DNA of 64,000 nt from G965220075 sp965220075 (GTDB taxonomy: Bacteria > Chloroflexota > UBA11872). A program made the translations under genes and the position numbers. The notes beneath the pieces are model-generated. The model was not told the DNA's origin. It saw only the letters and a list, made by a program, of their open reading frames with translations, and did no database searches. Position 1 is the first letter of the stretch. Each line of letters begins with the position of its first letter. The stretch lies in the NCBI GenBank assembly GCA_965220075.1, contig OZ244806.1, positions 2,728,001 to 2,792,000 on the forward strand. Reading direction: 5' to 3'. Below are positions 1 through 7,855 of this stretch, piece by piece.

Positions 1-1
1 C

Positions 2-1396
2 GGACTCGCGATGGCCGGCCGCGCGACAACCGCCGTGCGCGCCTTTCGCGATCGGGTGGACGGTCCCTCTGTGGTGGAGTCCATTGCCGCTCAAACTCCC
101 GACGTGATCATGGTCGCGTTGACCGACGACACGGGGGAAGGGCTGGACTACGTCACCGATCTCCTGGTCGGCGGCCTGGCCGGACGCGAGTCAGGCTACG
201 CTCCGATAGTCGTGCTGCTGTACTCCGGTACGCCCGACTCGCAGGCTACCGCACGCATCGAGCGGGCCTTCCCGCTGTACGTACGGCAGGTGCGCGGCGG
301 GGCGCCCAACGAGCCGATGGACATGGGCGCGCCGCTCACGGCTATCGCGGACGTGTCCCGACGGTTGCGGGCGCGCGCCTTTGCGGGCCGGGTCGTTCCG
401 GACCAGATCGCCCGCGCCCGCAGCGTGCCGTTCACGTCCGCGCTGGAAGCCTCCACCCGCCGCCTGGCCCTAGGCCAGCGGCTCGATACGGCTGTGGCGT
501 CGCTTGAGCACGACAGTGTGACCGTCGTCTCGTACGCGCGCGGCGTGTCAGAAATCGGCCGGTTCGGCGCCGGCGGCCAGCCCGAGCGTCCATTTCATCT
601 CGGGTTGCAGACGCCGATCGAACGCGTGGCGCGCTGGGCGGCCGACGAACCTTTGCCGCAGGCGCAGCGCGCGTTTGTGCTCAATCGCACGGCGCACCCG
701 AGCGCGGTGCCGGCCACCGTGGCCGAACTGCAACTGATGCACGCCACCTGGATTACCGCCGTGAGCGAGTCGTTGCAGGCATCGTCCGACGGCCACCGTC
801 TGCTCGAGGACGGCAGGATCGACCTCGCGGTGCTGACGGGATTGGGGGCGCGCTGTGTGGGACGGCCGGTACAGGCGGCTCTGCTGCTCATCAACGCCTT
901 GCAACCATCCGGCGTCACGCAGCTGGCTGTGGACACCCCGTCCGCGCTGGCGATGAGCGGAGCGCTGCTCGAGGCCGACGTCCCGGTCGAGGTTGAGTCC
1001 TCACTGGCGCCGCTGGGACTCTGCGTGGCGCCGCGCGGCCAGGCCAAGGCGGGCGAAACCGGGGTCGTGGTGGAAGTGCATCCGGAGAACGGCGCCGCCA
1101 TCGAGCGCGAGGTGAGCCCCGGAACTCTTGACGTGGTGCAATGGGACCCGGGGCTGGAGGCCTCGATCCGCGTATGGCCCGGACCGCGCTTCGACATGGG
1201 CCTGGGCGCGGGGCGGCCCGCCGAGCTGAAGACACACGTCCAAACAGGGACGGCGGGTCTAATCATCGACGCACGCGGCCGTCCGCTTGGGGTGCCGGAA
1301 GACCCGGATGGACGGCGCGCGCACATCCAACAGTGGCACCGGGCAGTGGACGCCTATGCGGCGCCCTCGCCGGTCGAGACTGCGCGTGTCGCTTGA
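2..1396 (+). CDS. glutamate mutase L-like protein, 5' end missing
   Basis: The reading frame is already open at the window edge, so the N-terminus lies outside; the first ATG at 11 is probably internal. About 464 residues are visible. The stretch around residues 285-330, with Gly-rich turns (TGLGARCVG) followed by a helix and LLINALQPSGVTQL, resembles the C-terminal half of the MutL/glutamate mutase L family, an ASKHA-like ATPase fold often annotated as glutamate mutase chaperone. The nucleotide-binding N-terminal signature of that family would be upstream and cannot be seen. No mutase subunit is present nearby. The next gene starts inside this one, so the two are probably translated together. 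The family call is from pattern memory; the physiological role here is unknown. Confidence 0.6.
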   Translation, partial: GLAMAGRATTAVRAFRDRVDGPSVVESIAAQTPDVIMVALTDDTGEGLDYVTDLLVGGLAGRESGYAPIVVLLYSGTPDSQATARIERAFPLYVRQVRGGAPNEPMDMGAPLTAIADVSRRLRARAFAGRVVPDQIARARSVPFTSALEASTRRLALGQRLDTAVASLEHDSVTVVSYARGVSEIGRFGAGGQPERPFHLGLQTPIERVARWAADEPLPQAQRAFVLNRTAHPSAVPATVAELQLMHATWITAVSESLQASSDGHRLLEDGRIDLAVLTGLGARCVGRPVQAALLLINALQPSGVTQLAVDTPSALAMSGALLEADVPVEVESSLAPLGLCVAPRGQAKAGETGVVVEVHPENGAAIEREVSPGTLDVVQWDPGLEASIRVWPGPRFDMGLGAGRPAELKTHVQTGTAGLIIDARGRPLGVPEDPDGRRAHIQQWHRAVDAYAAPSPVETARVA

Positions 1397-2483
1397 CGGC
1401 CGGCTTCCCGGAGCCATTCGACGCGCGGTAAGCGCCGGCGTACTGCGCCGCCGGCACGAGCTGCCTTTCGTTGGCCGCATTCTGGTCAACGAAGGCGACC
1501 ACGTGGAAGTCGGTCAGATCTGGGCAAGAGGCCGGCTGCGCAGCGGGGTCTCGATAGTGGACCTGCCCCGGTTCCTGCGGGTTGAGCTGTCCGAGTCGCG
1601 GCGCCTCCTGGCCGTGAAAGTGGGCGCCACAGTGCCGGAGGGGACATTGCTGGCCGGAAACCCTGGCCGCATGCGCACTGGTCGGCAGTGGCTGGCCCCG
1701 ACGCGCGGCGCCGTTACGGAGCTGAGCCCGCGCACGGGCGTGGCCGTATTCGTGCGCAGCCTGCGTGAGGTCGCCCTCTACTGCCGGCTTGCCGGCCAGG
1801 TGATTGCGGCGGACCCGAGCGACGGCATCGTGGTGGAGGGCCACGGAGTCTCGATTGCCGGCGCCGTCGGCGCCGGCGGGCGCGCTTTCGGTCCGCTGCG
1901 CGTCATCGAGTCGGGCGAACGTCCCGAACTCTCCGATGAAGAGTCCACGGGCGCCGTGCTGGTTACCCCGGATCCGCTGCGGCCGGAGTGGGTGCGCCGC
2001 GCTGTGGAGGTGCGGGCGGCCGGGATCGTCGCTCCCACCGCGGATGACGACAGCCTCTCCGAGCTGGGCCTGGCGCCTTCGATAGCCGGCATGTCAACGG
2101 CCGACGAGGCTCTTCATGGGCCGCCGCTGCCGGTCTTACTCAGCGAAGGAGTGGGATACCGCCGCATGCCGCGGGCCGTCCAGACCATATTGCGATCGTC
2201 GGTGGGTTTGGCAGTCGCCATCATGGGCAGCCGTCAGCCGGGCGCTTCCGAGATACTGCTGCCGCCCGGACCACCCGAGGAAGCGGTGGCGGCTCTGCGC
2301 CGCGAGGCCTGGCCGGTGCGTATCGTGGCGGGCCCGGAGGCGGGCGTCGACGGATCGCTGGTTGGGCCCGCCATGGGCACCACTCGCGCACCCTCCGGAA
2401 GTCCGGCCCCCTGCGTTATGGTGCGGCGCACCGAGGGCGGGACCGTCGCGGTGCCCGCGGCCAACGTGGAGGCGCTGGCGTGA
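1356..2483 (+). CDS. uncharacterised protein with barrel-sandwich-like N-terminus
   Basis: I do not recognise a named family. The ATG at 1356 gives 375 residues and overlaps the upstream gene by 41 bases; a GTG at 1386 is an alternative, and an upstream TTG at 1287 would add only Arg-rich residues that look like a shadow. The N-terminal 120 residues contain Gly-spaced beta strands (FVGRILVNEGDHVEVGQ, then TVPEGTLLAG) typical of barrel-sandwich or lipoyl-like folds, but no lysine attachment motif is obvious. The remainder alternates beta strands with Gly/Pro turns and ends in a KOW-like TEGGTVAVPAANVE segment. Its overlap with the glutamate mutase L-like gene suggests a joint function. Confidence 0.7.
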   Translation: MRRPRRSRLRVSLDGRLPGAIRRAVSAGVLRRRHELPFVGRILVNEGDHVEVGQIWARGRLRSGVSIVDLPRFLRVELSESRRLLAVKVGATVPEGTLLAGNPGRMRTGRQWLAPTRGAVTELSPRTGVAVFVRSLREVALYCRLAGQVIAADPSDGIVVEGHGVSIAGAVGAGGRAFGPLRVIESGERPELSDEESTGAVLVTPDPLRPEWVRRAVEVRAAGIVAPTADDDSLSELGLAPSIAGMSTADEALHGPPLPVLLSEGVGYRRMPRAVQTILRSSVGLAVAIMGSRQPGASEILLPPGPPEEAVAALRREAWPVRIVAGPEAGVDGSLVGPAMGTTRAPSGSPAPCVMVRRTEGGTVAVPAANVEALA

Positions 2484-2684
2484 AGCGCCCGCACGCGCCG
2501 AGGCACGGCGGTACTTAGACTCGCCCGAGCGCCTCGCCCGTCCCGTCCGGCCCCAGGTCTCGCGACACTCCCGGTTCTTCTATCTCGTCCGCAACCTTGC
2601 CAACTTCTCGCCCCGGTAAGTCGACGATCGTGGCGCCGACGGTCAGGGACTCTCGCGTTCCAATCCGGCCGGAGTCAGCCGGGA

Positions 2685-3674
2685 CTACCCACCGCCGCCT
2701 GCGCCCGTAAGCACGGCGGTGACATCGTCCCAGCCGAGCTCCCTCGCGCGCGCGGCGACCTCGGCCCCCAAGGGCATACCGAGCAGGGCGCCGGCTCGTT
2801 CGACCTTCAGGCCGGCCGTCACCGTGGCCATCCGGGCGCAGGTTTCGTTGCTCGCGGCTAGCAGCCAGCCCGCGCAGAATCCTCCCGCGAAAGCGTCGCC
2901 CGCACCCTGCACCACGTCCACGCCGCGTGCTACGTGCGGCAGCCTGATCTCACCGCCAGGCCAGGCCGCGTAGGCGCCCTCCGCGGCCATGGAATGCGCC
3001 GCCACGCGTAACCCCCGATCCAGAAAAAACGCGGCCGCGGCCTCAGGCGCGGCGTGCCCGGTAACGACCTCGGTTTCGAGCGGCGCGCCGCAGAACACGA
3101 AGTCGGTGAAGGGCAGCACCTCGCGCGCCGCCTCCGCCCACACTTGGGGAGGCGCCAGGCGCGCCCGGTAGTTCAGGTCGTAAGACACATCGATACCGGC
3201 CGCCTTGGCACGCTCAGCAAGGCGCAGAGTGGCGGCGCGCGAGGACTCGGAGATGACTTGCGAGATGCCGCTCAGATGCACCAGCTTGATCCCTTCGAGG
3301 GAGAGCGCGTCGATGTCTGCCGGACCGATCATCGAGGCCGCGCTTCCGCGCCGGTAGTACCAGATGTCGTAGTGCCCATCCGGCCCGTATTCCCCCACGT
3401 AGAGGCCGGTCGGTCCATCGCCGCGGGACACGTAGCGCAGATTCACGCCCAGCTTGTCCCATTCGCCAAGCAGGTAATCGCCCAGCGGATCGTCGCCGAC
3501 CAGCGTGAGCACGGAGGTGGGTAAGCCCAGGCGGCGGATCGCCACGGCGATATTGAGCACGTCACCCGAGTAGGAGCGCCTGAGAGTGTCGGCGGCCACC
3601 AGAGGCTGTGTGCCCGCAATCTCAACCATCACCTCACCGGCGGTCACGAAGATGGGCGCGTCAGCGCTCGGCAT
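2685..3674 (-). CDS. kdgK: PfkB-family sugar kinase, probably 2-keto-3-deoxygluconate kinase
   Basis: A 329-residue ribokinase-fold kinase. The substrate-side signature SGDVLNIAVA lies at residues 36-45, the KDG-kinase-type stretch DLNYRARL at 167-173, and the C-terminal PfkB signature GAGDAFAGGF at 258-266 with D260 as the predicted catalytic base. Members with this middle motif usually phosphorylate 2-keto-3-deoxygluconate in Entner-Doudoroff-type or uronate breakdown; fructokinase is an alternative. It lies 24 bases downstream of glpX on the same strand, so the two are probably co-transcribed in a carbon-metabolism run that also holds lpd. The specific substrate is inferred. Confidence 0.8.
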   Translation of the reverse strand: MPSADAPIFVTAGEVMVEIAGTQPLVAADTLRRSYSGDVLNIAVAIRRLGLPTSVLTLVGDDPLGDYLLGEWDKLGVNLRYVSRGDGPTGLYVGEYGPDGHYDIWYYRRGSAASMIGPADIDALSLEGIKLVHLSGISQVISESSRAATLRLAERAKAAGIDVSYDLNYRARLAPPQVWAEAAREVLPFTDFVFCGAPLETEVVTGHAAPEAAAAFFLDRGLRVAAHSMAAEGAYAAWPGGEIRLPHVARGVDVVQGAGDAFAGGFCAGWLLAASNETCARMATVTAGLKVERAGALLGMPLGAEVAARARELGWDDVTAVLTGAGGGG

Positions 3675-3698
3675 TGAGGGGCCTCCGTGGAAGCCTGT

Positions 3699-4712
3699 CT
3701 ACAGTCGAATCGGACCCACGTTGTCGCGGTCCAGCACCCGCAGCGTGTCTACGAACCGGATTGTGCTGGCGGCCAGGTCCATGACGAGGGAGTGGGAACG
3801 AACGCCGCCGCCGAAAAAGCGCACGCCGCGGAGCAGGTCGCCATCCGTCACCCCGGTCATGCTGAACGCTATACGCGCGCCGCTGGCCAGCTCCTCGGTG
3901 CGAAACACGCGCTCGGCCGGGCTCGTCACGCCAGCCGCGGCGAGACGTTCGGTCTCCGAATCGTTGCGCGGTCGGAAGCGCGCCTGGATTTCACCGCCCA
4001 GGCAGCGTAGGGCGGCGGCGGCCAGCACGCCCTCCGGGGCGCCGCCCGTGCCCATCACCACGTGGTCGGCCGTTCCGGCGATGGACACGGATACGGCCGC
4101 GATGAGGTCGCCGTCCGGAATCAGCTTGATGCGAGCGCCAGCGCGCCGGATCGAGTCAACCAGCTCCGCGTGGCGGGGACGGTTGAGAACGATCACGGTC
4201 AGATCGGAAACCATACGCCCGAGGGAGTTCGCAATGATCTGAAGATTCGCTTCGACGGGATAGTTGATGTCCACTTTGCCCGCGGCCGGCGGCCCCACGA
4301 TAAGTTTCTCCAGATAGGTATCGGGGGCGTGCAAGAGCCCCCCGGGCTCCGCGATCGCCATCACGGCGATGGCGTTGGGCTGTCCGGTGGCGAGCAGGCC
4401 GGTACCCTCGAGCGGGTCCACCGCGATGTCCACCGGCTCCCCCGCGGGATCGCCCACCTTCTCGCCGATGTAGAGCATGGGAGCGGAGTCGCGCTCACCC
4501 TCACCGATGACGATGCGTCCGGCCAGGTGCACGGCTTGCAGCTCGCGGCGCATCGCCTCCACGGCAAGCTCGTCCGCCCGTTCGCCGTCGCCGTGGCCCA
4601 TGGCGCGCGCCGAGGCGATGGCGGCTTCCTCCGTAACCCGCACGAGCGCCTCGGACGGTGTCGAGACGGTATAGGCCGCAGTTGCCTCAAGGGCGTTGGT
4701 CGCGTTAGTCAC
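3699..4712 (-). CDS. glpX: class II fructose-1,6-bisphosphatase
   Basis: Hydrolyses fructose-1,6-bisphosphate to fructose-6-phosphate in gluconeogenesis. With a GTG start at 4712 the protein has 337 residues, the usual family length; a longer reading to 4796 adds residues unlike any GlpX. Metal- and phosphate-binding motifs are intact: GEGE at 70-73 and DPLEGT at 99-104. The N-terminal helix around residues 27-56 (TEEAAIASARAMGHGD) is the family's typical opening. It sits between lpd upstream and a KDG-type kinase downstream on the same strand, with a 170-base gap to lpd, and is probably part of a central-carbon operon. Confidence 0.92.
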   Translation of the reverse strand: MTNATNALEATAAYTVSTPSEALVRVTEEAAIASARAMGHGDGERADELAVEAMRRELQAVHLAGRIVIGEGERDSAPMLYIGEKVGDPAGEPVDIAVDPLEGTGLLATGQPNAIAVMAIAEPGGLLHAPDTYLEKLIVGPPAAGKVDINYPVEANLQIIANSLGRMVSDLTVIVLNRPRHAELVDSIRRAGARIKLIPDGDLIAAVSVSIAGTADHVVMGTGGAPEGVLAAAALRCLGGEIQARFRPRNDSETERLAAAGVTSPAERVFRTEELASGARIAFSMTGVTDGDLLRGVRFFGGGVRSHSLVMDLAASTIRFVDTLRVLDRDNVGPIRL

Positions 4713-4882
4713 GTGGGGAGCGCCTCGCTCGTTAATGCTGGTGGAGGAAAAGCTGCCGGCGCGGTGCGGAGTGGCGCATGTATGGTGCGCCGCCATCGTA
4801 TGCGATTCCGCCAGCTACCCGTACGGCGTTGACGCCGCGCCACACTTGTGGGTCCGAACCCCTCGCGTCCAATGGCGGCCGG

Positions 4883-6286
4883 TTATCCGCGGCGCTGAGG
4901 CAGATGCAGCGGCTGGCCGATCGCCATCCAGGCCGCCTCCGCCGTGGCCTCCGGGAAGGTTGGGTGGGCGTGAATGGTCTCGCGCAGGTCATCGAGGGTG
5001 GCCTGCAAGCGGATCGCCAGCACACCCTCGGAAATGATCTCGCTGGCGGCCGGTCCGATGACGTGCATGCCGATAACGTCGCCGTGGCGTGCGCCCGCCA
5101 CGATCTTCACGAACCCGTCCGATGCACCGTAAGCGCGGGCCCTTCCCAGCGCGTCGAAGGGGAACTGACCCACCAGCACCTCGCCGTGGCGCGCGCGCGC
5201 CTGCGCCTCGGTGAGGCCCACGCTGGCGATCTCGGGGTGCGTGAAAGTGCAGGCGGGCACAGCCGAACCGTCGTAGCTCACCTCGTGCCCGAGGGCGTTT
5301 TCCGCCGCCACGACTCCCTGGTGGGAGGCTGTGTGAGCGAGCAGCTTCTGCCCGGTCACGTCACCGATTGCGTAGACCTCGGGCACATTCGTGCGCATGT
5401 GTTCGTCGACCGCGATGCCCTGCCGCCCATAGCGAACGCCGGCGGACTTCAAGCCGACGCCCTCGACGTTCGGGCGCCGGCCCGTGGCGAGCAGCACGTG
5501 GGTCGCGCTGAGCTGCGACGCAGAGTCATCCGCGGCCAGCTCGACGCGCAGACCCCCGCTCGCTTGCTTGATGCCGACGATGCGGGTACCGGTATGTACC
5601 TTGACGCCTTGCTGGATCAGAATGCGGCGCATCACGCGGCTGACGTCGATGTCTTCGAGCGGGACGACTGCCTCCAGCATCTCCACCAACGAGACTTCGC
5701 TCCCCAGCAGGGCAAACAGAGTGGCCCACTCCACGCCCACCGCGCCCGCCCCCGCGATGACGATATGGCCGGGCGGCTGTTCGAGCTCGAAGGCGCCGTC
5801 GCTGTCGATGACACCCGGCAGATCGGAGCCCGGAATGGGCGGAACGGCGGCCGACGACCCGGTCGCTACGAGCACTTTGGGCGCTGTGATCAGATCGCCC
5901 GAACCGCCGCGATCGATTTCCACCACCCCCGGCGCCGCGAGCTGCCCCCAGCCGCGGACGACCTCCACACCGGCCGCCGCGAGCAATGCGCCGACTCCGC
6001 GCTCCAGCTGACGCACGATCCGATCCTTGCGCTTGACCATCGCGGGGTAGTCGGCGCTGACGTCGGAGGCCCGCACGCCGTAGGAAGACGCCTGCCGCAC
6101 CAGCTGATAGACCTCGGCGCTGCGCAGCAAGGCCTTGGATGGAATGCAGCCGCGATTCAGGCAGACGCCGCCCAGCTCCTCGGCCTCCACCAGGACGACG
6201 CGCGCGCCGAGTTGCGCGGCGCGCAGCGCGGCCACGTAGCCGCCCGGGCCACCGCCCAGCACGCACACGTCCGCGGAGATAGGCAT
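4883..6286 (-). CDS. lpdA: dihydrolipoyl dehydrogenase (E3)
   Basis: FAD-dependent flavoprotein of 467 residues that reoxidises dihydrolipoamide in 2-oxoacid dehydrogenase complexes or the glycine cleavage system. FAD-binding GGGPGG lies at 11-16, and the redox-active disulfide is C42 and C47 in GGVCLNRGCIPSKALL. A second dinucleotide fold (GAGAVGVEWA) lies near the middle, and the catalytic His-Glu pair is H441/E446 in HAHPTFPEA. All functional residues are present and the length is normal. No E1 or E2 gene is in the window, so the partner complex is unknown. It lies 98 bases downstream of the M20 amidohydrolase gene. Confidence 0.93.
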   Translation of the reverse strand: MPISADVCVLGGGPGGYVAALRAAQLGARVVLVEAEELGGVCLNRGCIPSKALLRSAEVYQLVRQASSYGVRASDVSADYPAMVKRKDRIVRQLERGVGALLAAAGVEVVRGWGQLAAPGVVEIDRGGSGDLITAPKVLVATGSSAAVPPIPGSDLPGVIDSDGAFELEQPPGHIVIAGAGAVGVEWATLFALLGSEVSLVEMLEAVVPLEDIDVSRVMRRILIQQGVKVHTGTRIVGIKQASGGLRVELAADDSASQLSATHVLLATGRRPNVEGVGLKSAGVRYGRQGIAVDEHMRTNVPEVYAIGDVTGQKLLAHTASHQGVVAAENALGHEVSYDGSAVPACTFTHPEIASVGLTEAQARARHGEVLVGQFPFDALGRARAYGASDGFVKIVAGARHGDVIGMHVIGPAASEIISEGVLAIRLQATLDDLRETIHAHPTFPEATAEAAWMAIGQPLHLPQRRG

Positions 6287-6384
6287 CTGATGAGTGTCCT
6301 ACCGAATTGAAGCGCCAAGTATTGTAGAGGGATCAAACGCGGGCGCTCCGCGCACGCGATGCAGCCTGAACGCGCCCTGCCTGT

Positions 6385-7530
6385 CTAGGCGGCCTCGGCC
6401 GCAAACCTATGGCAAAGGTCTGAGTAGACGCCGACAGCCGCCTCCACCTGGTCCAGCGCGACCCATTCGTCGTTGGTGTGCGCCTGCGCGATGTCGCCGG
6501 GCCCCAGGACCACGCACGGTATGCCGCCGATCTCGGACAGCATGGCGGCGTCGGTTCCGTACGGGACTCCCATGACCCGACCGCCCGCGCCCGCCGCGGC
6601 TGCTTGCGCGGCGCGGACGATCGCGGCGTCCGTGTCGGTCTCGATGGGAGGCAGATCGACAAACGGCGAGTCGCGCTCGATTCGCACGTGCGGATGCCGT
6701 GCTCGCACTTCATCCAGCGCGCGGTCCACCACCGCGAGCAGGTCGTCCGTCGACTGGCCCGGGAGGGTGCGGCGGTCGCATTCGATCTCGCAGCGCTCCG
6801 GCACGACATTGACGGCGACGCCGCCGGCTATAGTGCCGAGACTCCAGGAACCGGCGCCCAACCGCGGATGTTGGATCTCGTTGAGCGTCGGTTCGATGGC
6901 GCCGCGCAAGGCGGCGATGACCAAACCCATGTCGTAGATCGCGTTGCGCCCCATCTCCGGTGTGGCCGCGTGCGCGGCTACGCCACGCGTGCGCACGCGC
7001 CAGCGCAACACGCCCTTCTGGGCGACCACGACGTTGAAGCTGGTTGGTTCGCCGACCACGGCCGCGTCGACTTCCAAGCCCATCCTGGCCAGCGCGCCGG
7101 AGCCCGTCATTTCGATCTCCTCGTCGACTGAGCCGGCCAGGCACACGTCGACGGGAAACGACCGGTCGGAGGCGGCGGCCTGCAGGACTTTGAGCATGGC
7201 CGCAAGGCATGCCTTGGGATCCGCGGCGCCGCGTCCATAGAGGCGCCCGTTCGCCACGCGCGGATTTAAGGCGTCGGGCATGGGATCCAGCGCCACGGTG
7301 TCGAGATGGCACTCCAAGAGGATGGCCGGGCGCTGCCCGCGGCGCACCCACGCCACCACGTTTGGCCGACCCGGCGCTACCTCGTGCAAGTGCACGTCGG
7401 CGCCGATCGCGCGCGCCGAGTCGGCTACATAGCTCGCGATCTCCGCCTCGCCCGGCCCGTTGGGCAGCCGTGAGTTGACGCTGTTGATCGCGACCAGATC
7501 CGCCAGAAGCTGCGTGACAGTCGCGGTCAT
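6385..7530 (-). CDS. M20 family amidohydrolase (ArgE/DapE type)
   Basis: A 381-residue zinc-dependent amidohydrolase. Metal ligands are recognisable: H75 and D77 in ECHLDTV, D104 in GAADPK, and the DEE pair at 136-138 with the general-base glutamate. The dimerisation domain follows the first half, as usual. Acetylornithine deacetylase and succinyl-diaminopimelate desuccinylase are the standard annotations, but sequence alone does not separate these from other N-acyl amino acid or dipeptide substrates, and no arginine or lysine gene flanks it. It is the first gene of the minus-strand run into lpd and glpX. Upstream lies a short divergent region shared with the zinc-ribbon gene. Confidence 0.85.
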   Translation of the reverse strand: MTATVTQLLADLVAINSVNSRLPNGPGEAEIASYVADSARAIGADVHLHEVAPGRPNVVAWVRRGQRPAILLECHLDTVALDPMPDALNPRVANGRLYGRGAADPKACLAAMLKVLQAAASDRSFPVDVCLAGSVDEEIEMTGSGALARMGLEVDAAVVGEPTSFNVVVAQKGVLRWRVRTRGVAAHAATPEMGRNAIYDMGLVIAALRGAIEPTLNEIQHPRLGAGSWSLGTIAGGVAVNVVPERCEIECDRRTLPGQSTDDLLAVVDRALDEVRARHPHVRIERDSPFVDLPPIETDTDAAIVRAAQAAAAGAGGRVMGVPYGTDAAMLSEIGGIPCVVLGPGDIAQAHTNDEWVALDQVEAAVGVYSDLCHRFAAEAA

Positions 7531-7630
7531 GGGCCCCGTCCTTCTTCAGATCCGGCGCAGTATAAGCGCCGCAAGGCGGCCACGCCCTGTACCATACAAA
7601 ATACGAACGAGATGCTAGACTTAGGGCATC

Positions 7631-7834
7631 GTGCAAGACCCTAGACCATTGGAGACCGGCGCTCGCACTGAGCCGTCTGGCAGCGGCGATCATTGGGGCG
7701 TTCGGAGCGGTTCAGTGACGGCTGAGCTCCCGCGGCCGCCGGTGCTAGCCCGCTGCCCGGACTGCAACGGCGCGGTTTGGCCGCAGAGCCGTTGCTTCTA
7801 TTGCCCCTCCTGCGGCTGGGGCGCCTGCGGATGA
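7631..7834 (+). CDS. small zinc-ribbon protein
   Basis: The last 30 residues contain two CxxC pairs, CPDC and CPSC, 14 residues apart around a Trp/Gly-rich core, the pattern of a rubredoxin-like or zinc-ribbon knuckle. A GTG at 7631 gives 67 residues. A second GTG at 7715, preceded by a GGAG element, would give 39 residues and exclude a low-complexity N-terminus; either is possible. It is transcribed away from the M20 amidohydrolase and faces the convergent end of the large membrane-protein gene. Function cannot be assigned; such small ribbons occur as C-terminal tails of larger enzymes and as free proteins. Confidence 0.45.
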   Translation: MQDPRPLETGARTEPSGSGDHWGVRSGSVTAELPRPPVLARCPDCNGAVWPQSRCFYCPSCGWGACG

Positions 7835-7855
7835 TCCGTGCGGCGTCAAGGCCGC

